Shown piece by piece: positions 36,367 through 44,680 of a stretch of DNA of 64,000 nt (position 1 is its first letter; each line of letters opens with the position of its first letter). Where the stretch lies: contig NZ_CP036289.1 in the NCBI RefSeq assembly GCF_007748115.1, forward strand, positions 5,766,001 through 5,830,000. The letters run 5' to 3'. The notes under the pieces are model-generated. The model saw nothing but the letters and a program-made list of their open reading frames with translations, searched no databases and had not been told where the DNA came from. The position numbers and the translations under genes were made by a program. This stretch comes from Bremerella volcania. Lineage in GTDB: Bacteria > Planctomycetota > Planctomycetia > Pirellulales > Pirellulaceae.

Positions 36367-37806
36367 TCATTTCGAGTCAGATTGAATATCACAGTTGGGC
36401 AGTGCCTTCTTCAGTTGGGCAATACTATCTTTCGTGATCACCGATCCGGAAAGATATAGCAGACGCAACTCTTTGAGCTTCGCAAGCTCCTTAATGCTGT
36501 CGTCCGATACTGGGGTGTCGCTCAGATCGAGGACCCGTAACTTCGACATCTGACTTACGGACTTCAATCCTTCTTCACCAATGTTGGAGTGCCCGAGACT
36601 CAACAGAGTCAGGTTGTCCAGGCTCGCCAGTTGCTTCGCACCCTCGTCCGACAAAGGAACGTGATCGAGGGTTAACTCTTTCAGCGTCTTGATCTGGGCA
36701 ATTGCTTTCATTCCGCTGTCGGAGATGGGCGCGTGACTGAGATTCAACGTTTGCAATGGCACATCGGAAAATGCATCGAAACCAGTACCTGTTACCTGAG
36801 TACGAATAAGTTTCAAATTGTTGAGATTTTTCAGGTCGGACAGTTTCGCCAGTCCTGCATCTTGGACCTTGGTTTCACTGAGTGCGAGTTCCTCGAGTTG
36901 ATCAAGACCGCCCAGGTGTGACATCCCCTCGTCAGTCACGCGGGTTCCACTGAGATAAAGCCTTTGAAGCCGCTTCTGTTTGCCGACGTCTTCTAATCCC
37001 TGGTCGGCAATCTTTGTCGCGCTGAGGCTTAAATTTCGCAGGTTCGGAAAGTTCTCCAGCGTTTTCGTACCGTTGTCGGTTACCTGGGTGTAATCGAGGT
37101 CCAGGCCTTCAAGTGCCTCACGTTTTCCCAACTCCTGAAGTCTTTCGTCGGTCACCGGACAGCCCGAAAAGAGCAATTGTTGAAGCTTCTCACATGGCTT
37201 CAACTCGTTTAGCTTCTTCCCTTGAACCTGAGTGAACCTCAAATCCAGGGCTTCGAGATCTTTCAGTCTAGAGACATAGACAAAACAATCGTCCGTCACC
37301 TCGGTGTTCCCCAGACGGAGCGCCCTAAGCTGGGGAAAGTTACTCAGGGCTTCGAGCCCCTTATCTTGGATCGACGAGTTCGACAAGTTGAGGACTTCCA
37401 GATCCTTCACGTGCGTCAGTTCCGCCAACCCCTGACCGCTGATCTGGGCATCGACCAGATTGAGTGCCCGCATGTTCTTCTGTTTCGCTAGTTCGGCAAC
37501 GCCCAGGTCGGTGATTGAGTTGCTGATCGACGTGAATGCGAAGGGGAAAGGAACAACCGGCATCTTCTTGATATCAGCGTCGGTCGAATCCAATTTGAGC
37601 CCAAAGAAATGAAACTTAAGCGACGGAAACCCATAGCACTCACGATACTCATGCATGCCGCCAATCGCCTCGAATGCCTTGATAGTGGCCTCCAGTTGCG
37701 GAGGCATCGGCTCAGGAGACTGCGCGTTGTCGTCCCCCCATGCGCTCTTACCCACCACCAAACTTATCGCCAGCAAGAGACTCGCAGAGAAAAGATGCTT
37801 GCTCAT
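36367..37806 (-). CDS. Secreted leucine-rich-repeat protein
   Basis: A 479-residue protein with a signal peptide (about 1-24, FSASLLLAISLVVGKSAWG) and, from about residue 95 on, 15 tandem repeats of about 24 residues of the type LxxLxLSxTxVTDxGLxxL, forming a right-handed LRR solenoid of the cysteine-free bacterial kind common in planctomycetes. It should sit in the periplasm or outside the cell as a protein-binding scaffold. Partner unknown. No downstream gene shares its strand closely. Confidence 0.88.
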   Translation of the reverse strand: MSKHLFSASLLLAISLVVGKSAWGDDNAQSPEPMPPQLEATIKAFEAIGGMHEYRECYGFPSLKFHFFGLKLDSTDADIKKMPVVPFPFAFTSISNSITDLGVAELAKQKNMRALNLVDAQISGQGLAELTHVKDLEVLNLSNSSIQDKGLEALSNFPQLRALRLGNTEVTDDCFVYVSRLKDLEALDLRFTQVQGKKLNELKPCEKLQQLLFSGCPVTDERLQELGKREALEGLDLDYTQVTDNGTKTLENFPNLRNLSLSATKIADQGLEDVGKQKRLQRLYLSGTRVTDEGMSHLGGLDQLEELALSETKVQDAGLAKLSDLKNLNNLKLIRTQVTGTGFDAFSDVPLQTLNLSHAPISDSGMKAIAQIKTLKELTLDHVPLSDEGAKQLASLDNLTLLSLGHSNIGEEGLKSVSQMSKLRVLDLSDTPVSDDSIKELAKLKELRLLYLSGSVITKDSIAQLKKALPNCDIQSDSK

Positions 37807-38046
37807 ACGTCACCACTGCGTTGCGCCGCCGGGAAAAAATGAAGCATCCAACCTGACGACTGAAAAAAGAAGAGTGAGACGCCAGTATGAGACCACGCCG
37901 ATGGGGGTTCAACGATTTCGCCGGATGAGCGCAAATTAATCAGAGAATTAACACGCAGGGAAACTGCTCCGCATTACCAGCCATCCAAGATGATGTACTC
38001 GAAGTCGTCGAGTGGGCGAGACATCACTCAATGCCAAACTATTTGT

Positions 38047-38511
38047 TTATTGCTCAATTTCAGTCGAGTGTTCTGGCAAATCAAAGATGCTTTGCTCGTG
38101 CTCGACAACCCTTGCTACGCCGCTACCTCCCATCACTAGCAGCCCAAGCAGCCACAGATAATACCCGAGATATCTCTCCGTTACGCCTGGATGATCTTCG
38201 ATTAGCAGGACGAAAAGGCCAAGCAACAACACGAAAAACATCCCCACAGTTAAGCACTGAAACGCTTTCTGTTTCGGAACAGAGATCAGCATCACGGTAG
38301 GGGCTAACAGATTCGCCAACCAGGCAATTCGGCAGTAGATAATATCGGTGGGATCTGGGTCGTAATCGGCTATCGGCGACAAACCCACCACGGCAGCCAG
38401 GCCTGCACATTGGAATCCCAACATAGGGCTGCCATGTTCTACACTTGGCAACGCCAGGCTGATCATCACAAGCACAGACCCCACTAATCCAATTCGTATC
38501 GGTATGCTCAC
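38047..38511 (-). CDS. Small four-helix membrane protein of unknown function
   Basis: About 154 residues with four hydrophobic segments (IGLVGSVLVMISLALP, AGLAAVVGLSPIA, LTVGMFFVLLLGLFVLLI and YLWLLGLLVMGGSG) and an acidic C-terminus. The GTG at 38511 was chosen: GAGG lies upstream and the first helix begins directly; the frame continues to 38574 without a better start. No family recognised. Confidence 0.55.
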   Translation of the reverse strand: MSIPIRIGLVGSVLVMISLALPSVEHGSPMLGFQCAGLAAVVGLSPIADYDPDPTDIIYCRIAWLANLLAPTVMLISVPKQKAFQCLTVGMFFVLLLGLFVLLIEDHPGVTERYLGYYLWLLGLLVMGGSGVARVVEHEQSIFDLPEHSTEIEQ

Positions 38512-38713
38512 TATGGCTGCCTCAGGGAATAACTCATTGCCGCTTAGCAAACCGCCGCCTGGCCTTGGTAGCAACGCACCTCACACTTTTGGAGATATCT
38601 CGATCTCACATTTCCCCCGTTTGCCAATTCCGCTGAGGCCATGAAAGCACTACAATCGACGACTTGTCTCAGAAAATACCCCACGACTTGATTGATTTCG
38701 CAAGGACGTCGCC

Positions 38714-39349
38714 ATGCACAAGTATGTGTTCATGGGCGTACAGGGTTCCGGCAAAGGAACTCAGGCCAAATTATTAGAACAGCACCTCGACCTAGCCCAC
38801 ATCGGCGTCGGGGACATCCTGCGATGGAACATCAAGAACCACACCAAGTTAGCGGCGAAGATCAAGCGTATTCTTAACGCCGGGAAGCTGGTCGATGACG
38901 AAATCGTCGAAGAAATCGTCCAGCGCCGCCTGCAAGAGCACGATTGGAACTTCGGCTTTATCCTGGACGGCTTCCCCCGCAACGCCAACCAGGCCGCCTT
39001 TTTCCTAGAAAGTTACGATATCGACGCGGTCGTCCATATCGTGGTTCCGGACGAGGTGATCAAGAAGCGGGTCCTCGCTCGCCGATTGTGCGAAGATTGC
39101 GGGGTCGACTTTAACGTGATCGATCACCGCCCGAAAATCGAAGGGCGCTGCGATATTTGCGGCGGGAAACTGATTCGCCGGGCGGACGATACGGAAGAAG
39201 TCCTGGCCAATCGTCTGGCTGAATACCACGAGAAGACCAAGCCGGTGCTAGAGATCTTCCGCCGCAAGGAGTTGGTCGTCGAGGTCGACGGAACCCAGGC
39301 TGTCGACGTCGTTCAGGCCGAGATCCGAAAATCGATCAACATCATTTAG
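38714..39349 (+). CDS. adk: Adenylate kinase (zinc-lid type)
   Basis: A 211-residue nucleoside monophosphate kinase. The P-loop is GVQGSGKGTQAK, the AMP site GDILRW and ILDGFPRNANQA, the lid start VLARRLCEDCG. The lid carries two CxxC pairs (CEDC and CDIC), typical of zinc-binding adenylate kinases. It converts ATP and AMP to two ADP. Since phosphate-transfer specificity in this family can shift, another NMP as acceptor is possible. AAGGA 8 nt upstream supports the start. Confidence 0.88.
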   Translation: MHKYVFMGVQGSGKGTQAKLLEQHLDLAHIGVGDILRWNIKNHTKLAAKIKRILNAGKLVDDEIVEEIVQRRLQEHDWNFGFILDGFPRNANQAAFFLESYDIDAVVHIVVPDEVIKKRVLARRLCEDCGVDFNVIDHRPKIEGRCDICGGKLIRRADDTEEVLANRLAEYHEKTKPVLEIFRRKELVVEVDGTQAVDVVQAEIRKSINII

Positions 39350-39506
39350 ATTGCCCCCCTCTTGGGCCTCGGCAGGTCTTTCTGTCAAAACCTCTGGCGG
39401 GCCATGAACCTCGCCCCAATTCGACTGTCTGGCTGGAAGTATGAAGTTTAAAACTCCCGACCGGGAGACCTTTAGAGGGCTCTAGGGCAAGTTCACAAGA
39501 TTAGGG

Positions 39507-39512
39507 TATAAT
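39507..39512 (+). promoter_or_regulatory. Candidate -10 box of the transaminase gene
   Basis: A consensus TATAAT lies 44 nt before the chosen ATG at 39556. An in-frame ATG at 39511 overlaps this box and would lie upstream of any transcript it starts, which supports 39556 as the translation start. No convincing -35 box was found. Confidence 0.45.
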
Positions 39513-39555
39513 GCGAGTTTCCACCCCACACTCCGAATCTCCCAGTAAGATACCC

Positions 39556-40413
39556 ATGTCCGCGAAAGTCTATATCAACGGGAAGTTTTTCGCCCCTAAC
39601 GAAGCTATGGTCAGTGTTTTCGATCATGGCCTGCTTTATGGGGACGGGGTATTCGAAGGTCTCCGCATTTACAACGGCAAGATCTTCCGCCTAGAGCAGC
39701 ACATCCGCCGTCTTTATGACTCGGCGAAGGCCATTTGCTTGAAAATCCCGATGACGCCAGCGGAAATGATCGATGCTTGCCTGGAAACGGTCAAGCAAAG
39801 CGAATTCACCGACGGGTACATTCGATTGGTCATCACGCGTGGTGCCGGGACTTTGGGCCTCGGCCCGGAACGGACCGAGAACCCCCAAGTGATCATCATC
39901 GTCGACAAGATCAAGCTCTACCCGCAAGAGTTCTACGACAATGGATTGGCCATCATCACGGCCGCCACGATCCGCAACCATCCGGCGGCCCTCTCGCCAC
40001 GGATCAAGTCGCTGAACTACTTGAATAACATCATGGCCAAAATCGAAGCCAGCAACGCCGGTTGCCTGGAAGCCTTGATGCTCAATCACAAGGGGGAGGT
40101 TTCCGAGTGCACGGCGGATAACATCTTCATCGTCCGCGATGGCAATCTGCTGACCCCGCCGACCGACGCCGGCATTCTGGAAGGCGTGACCCGCGACGTC
40201 GTTCTGGAACTGGCAAAAAAGGCTGGTATTCCGACCTTCGAGAAAACCCTCACGCGTCACGATATCTACGTTGCCGACGAGTGCTTCATGACCGGTACGG
40301 CCGCCGAGGTGATCGGCGTGGTGAAGGTCGACGACCGTGAAATCGGTGACGGCAAGCCTGGTCCGATCACACGAAAGTTGAAAGCGCTTTTCGTGGAACA
40401 TACCATGAGCTAA
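39556..40413 (+). CDS. ilvE: Branched-chain amino acid aminotransferase (class IV)
   Basis: A 285-residue fold-type IV PLP transaminase, catalysing the last step of Val, Leu and Ile synthesis and the first of their breakdown. Seen: SVFDHGLLYGDGVFEGLR, the PLP-lysine region RIKSLNYLNNIMAKIEA, GEVSECTADNIFIV and a C-terminal FMTGTAAEVIGV. D-amino acid transaminase and aminodeoxychorismate lyase share the fold, but length and loops fit IlvE. Stands alone. Confidence 0.9.
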   Translation: MSAKVYINGKFFAPNEAMVSVFDHGLLYGDGVFEGLRIYNGKIFRLEQHIRRLYDSAKAICLKIPMTPAEMIDACLETVKQSEFTDGYIRLVITRGAGTLGLGPERTENPQVIIIVDKIKLYPQEFYDNGLAIITAATIRNHPAALSPRIKSLNYLNNIMAKIEASNAGCLEALMLNHKGEVSECTADNIFIVRDGNLLTPPTDAGILEGVTRDVVLELAKKAGIPTFEKTLTRHDIYVADECFMTGTAAEVIGVVKVDDREIGDGKPGPITRKLKALFVEHTMS

Positions 40414-40493
40414 TGCATTTGGGATCTTCCTGAGCTTGCGCGGGACGTCCCAAGTGATGCCCACTCTCAACTCACTCCTGGAAGGTCCCACCC

Positions 40494-41189
40494 ATGCATC
40501 GACTTAGCTTGTGTCTTGCCCTGCTCCTTTCCTTCGCGTCCACGTCCGCGCTGCGCGCCGATGAAGCCAACCAACTGACCGCTGAGGAGAAAGCAAAAGG
40601 CTTCGAACTTCTCTTCAATGGCCAAGACCTGGAAGGCTGGAAACAAAGTGGCAACTGGAAAGTCACCGATGGCGTCATCGAGCGAACGGGTCGCGGCGGC
40701 GATATCGTCTACGACGTGAAGCCCATCCCCGACGACTTCGAGCTTCGCTTCCAATGGAAAGTCGCCCCTGGCAGCAATAGCGGCGTTTACTATCGGCCTG
40801 GCCAATACGAGTACCAAATTCTCGATAACCAAAAGCATCGCGACGGCAAGACCCCTGACACTTCCGCCGCGTCTCTCTACTACTGCATCGCCCCTTCGCA
40901 TGATGCGACGAAAGAGCCAGGCCAATGGAACACCGGGCGAATCGTCTGCCAAGGAACCGTCATTCAGCATTGGCTCAACGGCGAGAAAGTGGTCGACATC
41001 GACTACACCAATCCGGAGCTTGCCCCACAAATTGAGAAGCTGAAAAAACGAGGAGCCGATGTCGCTGCTCGCGGAGCGAAGCTGAAACTTCAAGACCACG
41101 GCGACCCCGTCTGGTACCGCAGCATCAAGCTGCGCGAACTGGACGGCAAGGAAGAACTCGACAAGTCGCCTCTCAAAGAAAAGAAGTAG
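40494..41189 (+). CDS. Secreted DUF1080 protein
   Basis: A 231-residue protein with a signal peptide (LCLALLLSFASTSALRA) and one DUF1080 domain: FELLFNGQDLEGWK, PGSNSGVYYRPGQYEYQILD, NTGRIVCQGTVIQHWLNG and the end motif DPVWYRSIKLREL. It is the second DUF1080 protein of the window and more like the family core than the one at 5438-6067. Likely acts on keto-sugars or glycosides in the periplasm; no transporter or oxidoreductase is adjacent. Confidence 0.88.
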   Translation: MHRLSLCLALLLSFASTSALRADEANQLTAEEKAKGFELLFNGQDLEGWKQSGNWKVTDGVIERTGRGGDIVYDVKPIPDDFELRFQWKVAPGSNSGVYYRPGQYEYQILDNQKHRDGKTPDTSAASLYYCIAPSHDATKEPGQWNTGRIVCQGTVIQHWLNGEKVVDIDYTNPELAPQIEKLKKRGADVAARGAKLKLQDHGDPVWYRSIKLRELDGKEELDKSPLKEKK

Positions 41190-41239
41190 GAAGGTCGACC
41201 GCCGATGCACGCGGTCTATCTTTCAATGATCGCAACCGA

Positions 41240-42247
41240 CTAGGCCGCTTCCCCTTCGCGGATTTCCTTCGCGGCCTCGTCGGCGGTGGCTGGCTTGATT
41301 TGCGTCTCGAGTTCGGCGATCTCCCCTTCGAGGTTTTCGATCTCGCGCTGTTTTTCCTGGATCAGTTTCCTCAGCGTTTCAATCTTCGCCTCCGGCGTCA
41401 TGCGGGCCAGGCGACTGATCACGTCCATCGCCAAGAGACCTCGCCAGACTCGCAGGGCCAAGCCACGCATGCGGTACACACGCGTCGCCCTGGTTACCTG
41501 TTGCAGACGCACGAGTTGCGTCACGCGGAATGCCCTGAGAAAGGCGACCAGCGGCAGACAAATAATGAGCAAGTCGACCCAGTGCGTCTTCAAGTAAAGC
41601 ATCTTCTTGTCGACGATCGAGAACATCACGATGAATTCCATCGTGAATGCCAGCCAAGTAATGCTGTAGCCTGTCTCGACCACTATCTGCAGTGGCCGTG
41701 AGCCTTCCAGTTGCGCGGCCCAGACGAAATCAATCGCCAGCAACGGCAGGATCATCACCGCCACGATGATCATCGGCACGCTCAGATCACGCTCGACCTC
41801 CTCGTGCAGGTCTTCATCGATATGTCGCCACCCCAAGATCGGCAGCCACATTCGCGAGCCATCTTCCATATCTCGTCGGGCCAGACGCAGCGGCGGCAGG
41901 ACGCACGCGTAAAGCGTTTTCCACTTGCGAGGGCTATCGATGGAAAAATGCCAGAGCGATTCGGCCCAGAAAATGGGATACATGGCCAGCGTCAGCCAGA
42001 AAAAGGCCATCAGCCGCGGAACATAAAAGTGTTCTTCCCGCGTCATGAACTCTTGGACCGTGAGCGCAAAGAACGTAAGCATCGCCACGGTCGCCACGAA
42101 CATGGGAATGGCTAAGATTTCGTCGCTTTTTTGCGTCCTGCTTTTCAATTCCGACTGCTCTGATTGGGTCCGCGATAAGAGAAGGTGTGACGTTTTCCCG
42201 CATTGCAGGCAACAAGTCAACCTCGGCTTGCGCCCCATGACAAACAA
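41240..42247 (-). CDS. Voltage-sensor-domain membrane protein with C-terminal coiled coil
   Basis: A 335-residue membrane protein. The N-terminus has a small Cys cluster (LTCCLQCGK) and two helices (about 45-65 and 77-100). Residues 157-262 read as a voltage-sensor domain: S1 (VPMIIVAVMILPLLAIDF), S2 with acidic residues (WLAFTMEFIVMFSIVD), S3 (WVDLLIICLPLVAFL) and an S4-like stretch with Arg at 238, 241, 247, 253, 256, 259 and 261. There is no pore helix pair after S4; a heptad-rich coiled coil (about 286-318, RKLIQEKQREIENLEGEIAE) follows at once. That order recalls Hv1 proton channels, but function is inferred from layout only. It could also be a regulatory fragment of an ion-transport family. 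Confidence 0.65.
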   Translation of the reverse strand: MFVMGRKPRLTCCLQCGKTSHLLLSRTQSEQSELKSRTQKSDEILAIPMFVATVAMLTFFALTVQEFMTREEHFYVPRLMAFFWLTLAMYPIFWAESLWHFSIDSPRKWKTLYACVLPPLRLARRDMEDGSRMWLPILGWRHIDEDLHEEVERDLSVPMIIVAVMILPLLAIDFVWAAQLEGSRPLQIVVETGYSITWLAFTMEFIVMFSIVDKKMLYLKTHWVDLLIICLPLVAFLRAFRVTQLVRLQQVTRATRVYRMRGLALRVWRGLLAMDVISRLARMTPEAKIETLRKLIQEKQREIENLEGEIAELETQIKPATADEAAKEIREGEAA

Positions 42248-42335
42248 GGCTTGCGTCGTTTATTCTAGCGGTTCATCGTGAAACATGAAAATCGCCGACG
42301 CTGGCGGCCCAATCCCCAAGTGATAGCACGAAAAG

Positions 42336-42806
42336 ATGAATTACTGGTTAATGAAAACAGAGCCAGAATCGTACTCGATCGATGACCTGGCTAAGGAAAA
42401 GAAGAAGACCACCTTCTGGTCTGGCGTACGTAATTACCAGGCTCGGAACTTCATGCGGGACGACATGAAGAAAGGGGACCTAGTCCTCTTTTATCACTCC
42501 AATGCTAATCCGCCGTCGATTGTCGGCGTGGCGGAAGTCGTGAAGGAAAGCTATCCCGACTTCACCTCGTGGGACGAAAACGACCATCATTTCGACCCCA
42601 AAAGCACACCGGAAAACCCACGCTGGTTCATGGTCGATATCAAGCTGAAAAAGAAGTTCCCCGAACCGCTGGGCCGCGATCAGCTTACTGGCGTGAAGGC
42701 GCTGGCCGACATGGAACTGATGCGCAAAGGCTCGCGTCTTTCCGTTCAGCCGGTGAAGAAGAAAGAGTTCGAGGCGATTTTGAAGCTGGCGAGCGTGACA
42801 CTCTGA
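42336..42806 (+). CDS. EVE domain protein
   Basis: A 156-residue single-domain protein of the PUA-like EVE family (thymocyte nuclear protein 1 type). Hallmarks: YWLMKTEPESYSIDDL, WSGVRNYQARNFMRDDMKKGD, LVLFYHSN and IVGVAEVVKE. EVE domains bind modified bases such as 5-methyl- or hydroxymethylcytosine in DNA or modified RNA. No restriction system is next to it. Downstream gene is convergent, 11 nt away. Confidence 0.92.
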   Translation: MNYWLMKTEPESYSIDDLAKEKKKTTFWSGVRNYQARNFMRDDMKKGDLVLFYHSNANPPSIVGVAEVVKESYPDFTSWDENDHHFDPKSTPENPRWFMVDIKLKKKFPEPLGRDQLTGVKALADMELMRKGSRLSVQPVKKKEFEAILKLASVTL

Positions 42807-42817
42807 GTGCCGCGACA

Positions 42818-43813
42818 CTAGGTCACTTTGACTTCGTTCGACAGCTCTTCTCCAGCAGCGAACTCATTCAGATTTTGCACCGTCACCTTGGCGATTGCCG
42901 CCAAGGCGTTTTGCGTGAAGAAGCCCTGGTGCCCCGTTACCAATACATTGGGAAAGGTCACCAGGCGGGCAAAGACGTCGTCTTGTATGACCGACTCCGA
43001 CTTGTCCTCGAAGAATAGCTCGGCTTCTTCCTCGTAAACGTCGATCCCAAGCGAGCCGATCTGTCCTGTCTTCAGACCGCCGATCGCGGCCTTGGTATCG
43101 ATCAAACCGCCGCGACTGGTGTTGATGATCATAACTCCTGGTTTCAGCTTGGCGATCGCCTCGTCGTTGATCAGATGCTTGGTCGCCGGAAGCAGCGGAC
43201 AGTGGAGCGAAATGATGTCGCTTTGAGCGAGCACCGCTTCCAGCGCCGCGTACTTCACGCCTATTTTCTGGCAGTCCTCGGCCTGGTGCACGTCGTAGGC
43301 GAGCAGTTGGCACCCAAACCCATGCATGATTCTGGCGAAAATCTGGCCGATCTTTCCGGTGCCGATGACGCCGACCGTTTTGTCATGCAGATCGAATCCC
43401 AAGAGACCACCGAGCGAGAAATCCCCTTCGCGCACCCGGTTGTAGGCCTTGTGATATTTGCGGTTGAGCGTCAGGATTAAGCCGACAGCATGCTCGGCGA
43501 CCGCATAGGGACTATAGGCCGGCACCCGGGCAACTTGGATACCTAGCTCTTGGGCGATGGGAAGATCGATGTTGTTGTACCCCGCACACCGCATGGCGAT
43601 CAGTTTCGTTTTTCCCTCGGCCAGCTTTTGCAGCACGCCGGAAGAGATCTCGTCGTTGACGAAGCAGCAGATCGCCTCAAAGGGAGAGGCCAGCGGAGCC
43701 GTGGTTTCCGTCAGGCGGGGCTCAATGAAGCTCCACTGAATATCAGTCCCATCGGCCGCAGACAGGAGAAAATGGCGGTCGTAAGATTTCGTACCAAAGA
43801 CAGCAACTTCCAC
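42818..43813 (-). CDS. ldhA: D-lactate dehydrogenase (LdhA type)
   Basis: A 331-residue NAD-dependent 2-hydroxyacid dehydrogenase very like E. coli LdhA along its length: EVAVFGTKSYDRHFL at the start, AMRCAGYNNIDL, RVPAYSPYAVAEHAVGL, the Rossmann motif VGVIGTGKIGQIF, the catalytic Arg region INTSRGGLIDTKA, Glu in GIDVYEEEAELFF and His in VTGHQGFFT. It reduces pyruvate to D-lactate. GTG at 43813 is preceded by AAAGGAAAG and gives family length; a longer frame reaches 43885 but crosses a repeat. Confidence 0.92.
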   Translation of the reverse strand: MEVAVFGTKSYDRHFLLSAADGTDIQWSFIEPRLTETTAPLASPFEAICCFVNDEISSGVLQKLAEGKTKLIAMRCAGYNNIDLPIAQELGIQVARVPAYSPYAVAEHAVGLILTLNRKYHKAYNRVREGDFSLGGLLGFDLHDKTVGVIGTGKIGQIFARIMHGFGCQLLAYDVHQAEDCQKIGVKYAALEAVLAQSDIISLHCPLLPATKHLINDEAIAKLKPGVMIINTSRGGLIDTKAAIGGLKTGQIGSLGIDVYEEEAELFFEDKSESVIQDDVFARLVTFPNVLVTGHQGFFTQNALAAIAKVTVQNLNEFAAGEELSNEVKVT

Positions 43814-43838
43814 AGACTTTCCTTTCAAGTCTTGTCCC

Positions 43839-43922
43839 CCCGGGGTGAGAGGGTTAGGAGACAAACCAAGTACCCGCTTCACCAACCCTCACCCTAGCCC
43901 TCTCCTTTGGGAAGGGAGTGGG
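43839..43922. repeat. REP-like imperfect inverted repeat
   Basis: The gap between ldhA and the next gene holds GGGTGAGAGGGTTAGG (43843-43858) and, 24 nt on, its near complement CCAACCCTCACCC (43882-43894), followed by a second G/C-rich hairpin element to about 43922. This CCCTCACCCTA-type sequence is the kind of short palindromic repeat scattered through some genomes; only one copy is in the window. Confidence 0.45.
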
Positions 43923-43966
43923 GTCAGGATTATACTTCGCACTACTTCCCAACACAGTGATTCACC

Positions 43967-44584
43967 ATGACCGCACTATCCCATCTCAAAGGCATCATCT
44001 TCGACATGGACGGGACCCTGGTCGACTCGGGTCTCGACTTTGCCGCGATGCGGGTCGAGATGGGGCTGCGGCCAGGCATCCCCATCTTAGAGCAGTTGGG
44101 CGAACTCTCCCAAGCCGACCGCACGGCGAAAGAAGAGATTCTTCATCGCCACGAATTCGAGGGTGCCAAGCGGGCTTCGATGATCGACGGAGCCGATCGA
44201 CTGCTGCAAGCGTTGGCCAAGGAAGGGCGCCCCATGGCGATCGTCACGCGCAACAGCACCGTGACGACCCGGCATACGTTAAGTTTCCTGAACATTGGAC
44301 ACTACTTCGACATCGTCATCTGTCGCGAAGATGGTCCCCATAAACCAGATCCGTGGGCGATTCTCGAAATTTGTCGACGCTGGAAGTTCACCGTCGACGA
44401 GGTCGTGATGGTGGGAGATTACGAACTCGACATTCAATCGGCCCAAAACGCAGGCTGCCCGAGTGTCCTATTTACCGAAGGGAAGGCCCCGTCCAGCGTC
44501 GAAGGAAACGAGCTTGCCACGCATGTTGCAACCCATTTCGACGAGCTTTATTACCTGCTAGCTCCGCGCGAAGATTCGATCTAG
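43967..44584 (+). CDS. HAD phosphatase, phosphoglycolate-phosphatase-like
   Basis: A 205-residue HAD hydrolase with complete motifs: IIFDMDGTLVDSG with the two catalytic Asp, IVTRNSTVTT as motif II, the Lys of HKPDPWAILE and VMVGDYELDIQSA as motif IV. The small alpha-helical cap fits class C1. In contrast to the HAD protein at 119-1000 it keeps DxD. Substrate unknown; a small phosphate monoester such as phosphoglycolate or a sugar phosphate is likely. Confidence 0.85.
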   Translation: MTALSHLKGIIFDMDGTLVDSGLDFAAMRVEMGLRPGIPILEQLGELSQADRTAKEEILHRHEFEGAKRASMIDGADRLLQALAKEGRPMAIVTRNSTVTTRHTLSFLNIGHYFDIVICREDGPHKPDPWAILEICRRWKFTVDEVVMVGDYELDIQSAQNAGCPSVLFTEGKAPSSVEGNELATHVATHFDELYYLLAPREDSI

Positions 44585-44680
44585 GTCGCATGCAGGCAAT
44601 GTGATACGATCCAAGCTCGTTTCCCCATCGGCTGGGGCATCCCAGCCGTGTTTGGTCCCCCTCACAAGCGGAAATCCTCG

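Noticed and set aside
38031-38300. Plus-strand 89-codon frame opposite the small membrane protein
   Set aside because: Shadow of the minus-strand gene, which has a clear helix pattern and ribosome site.
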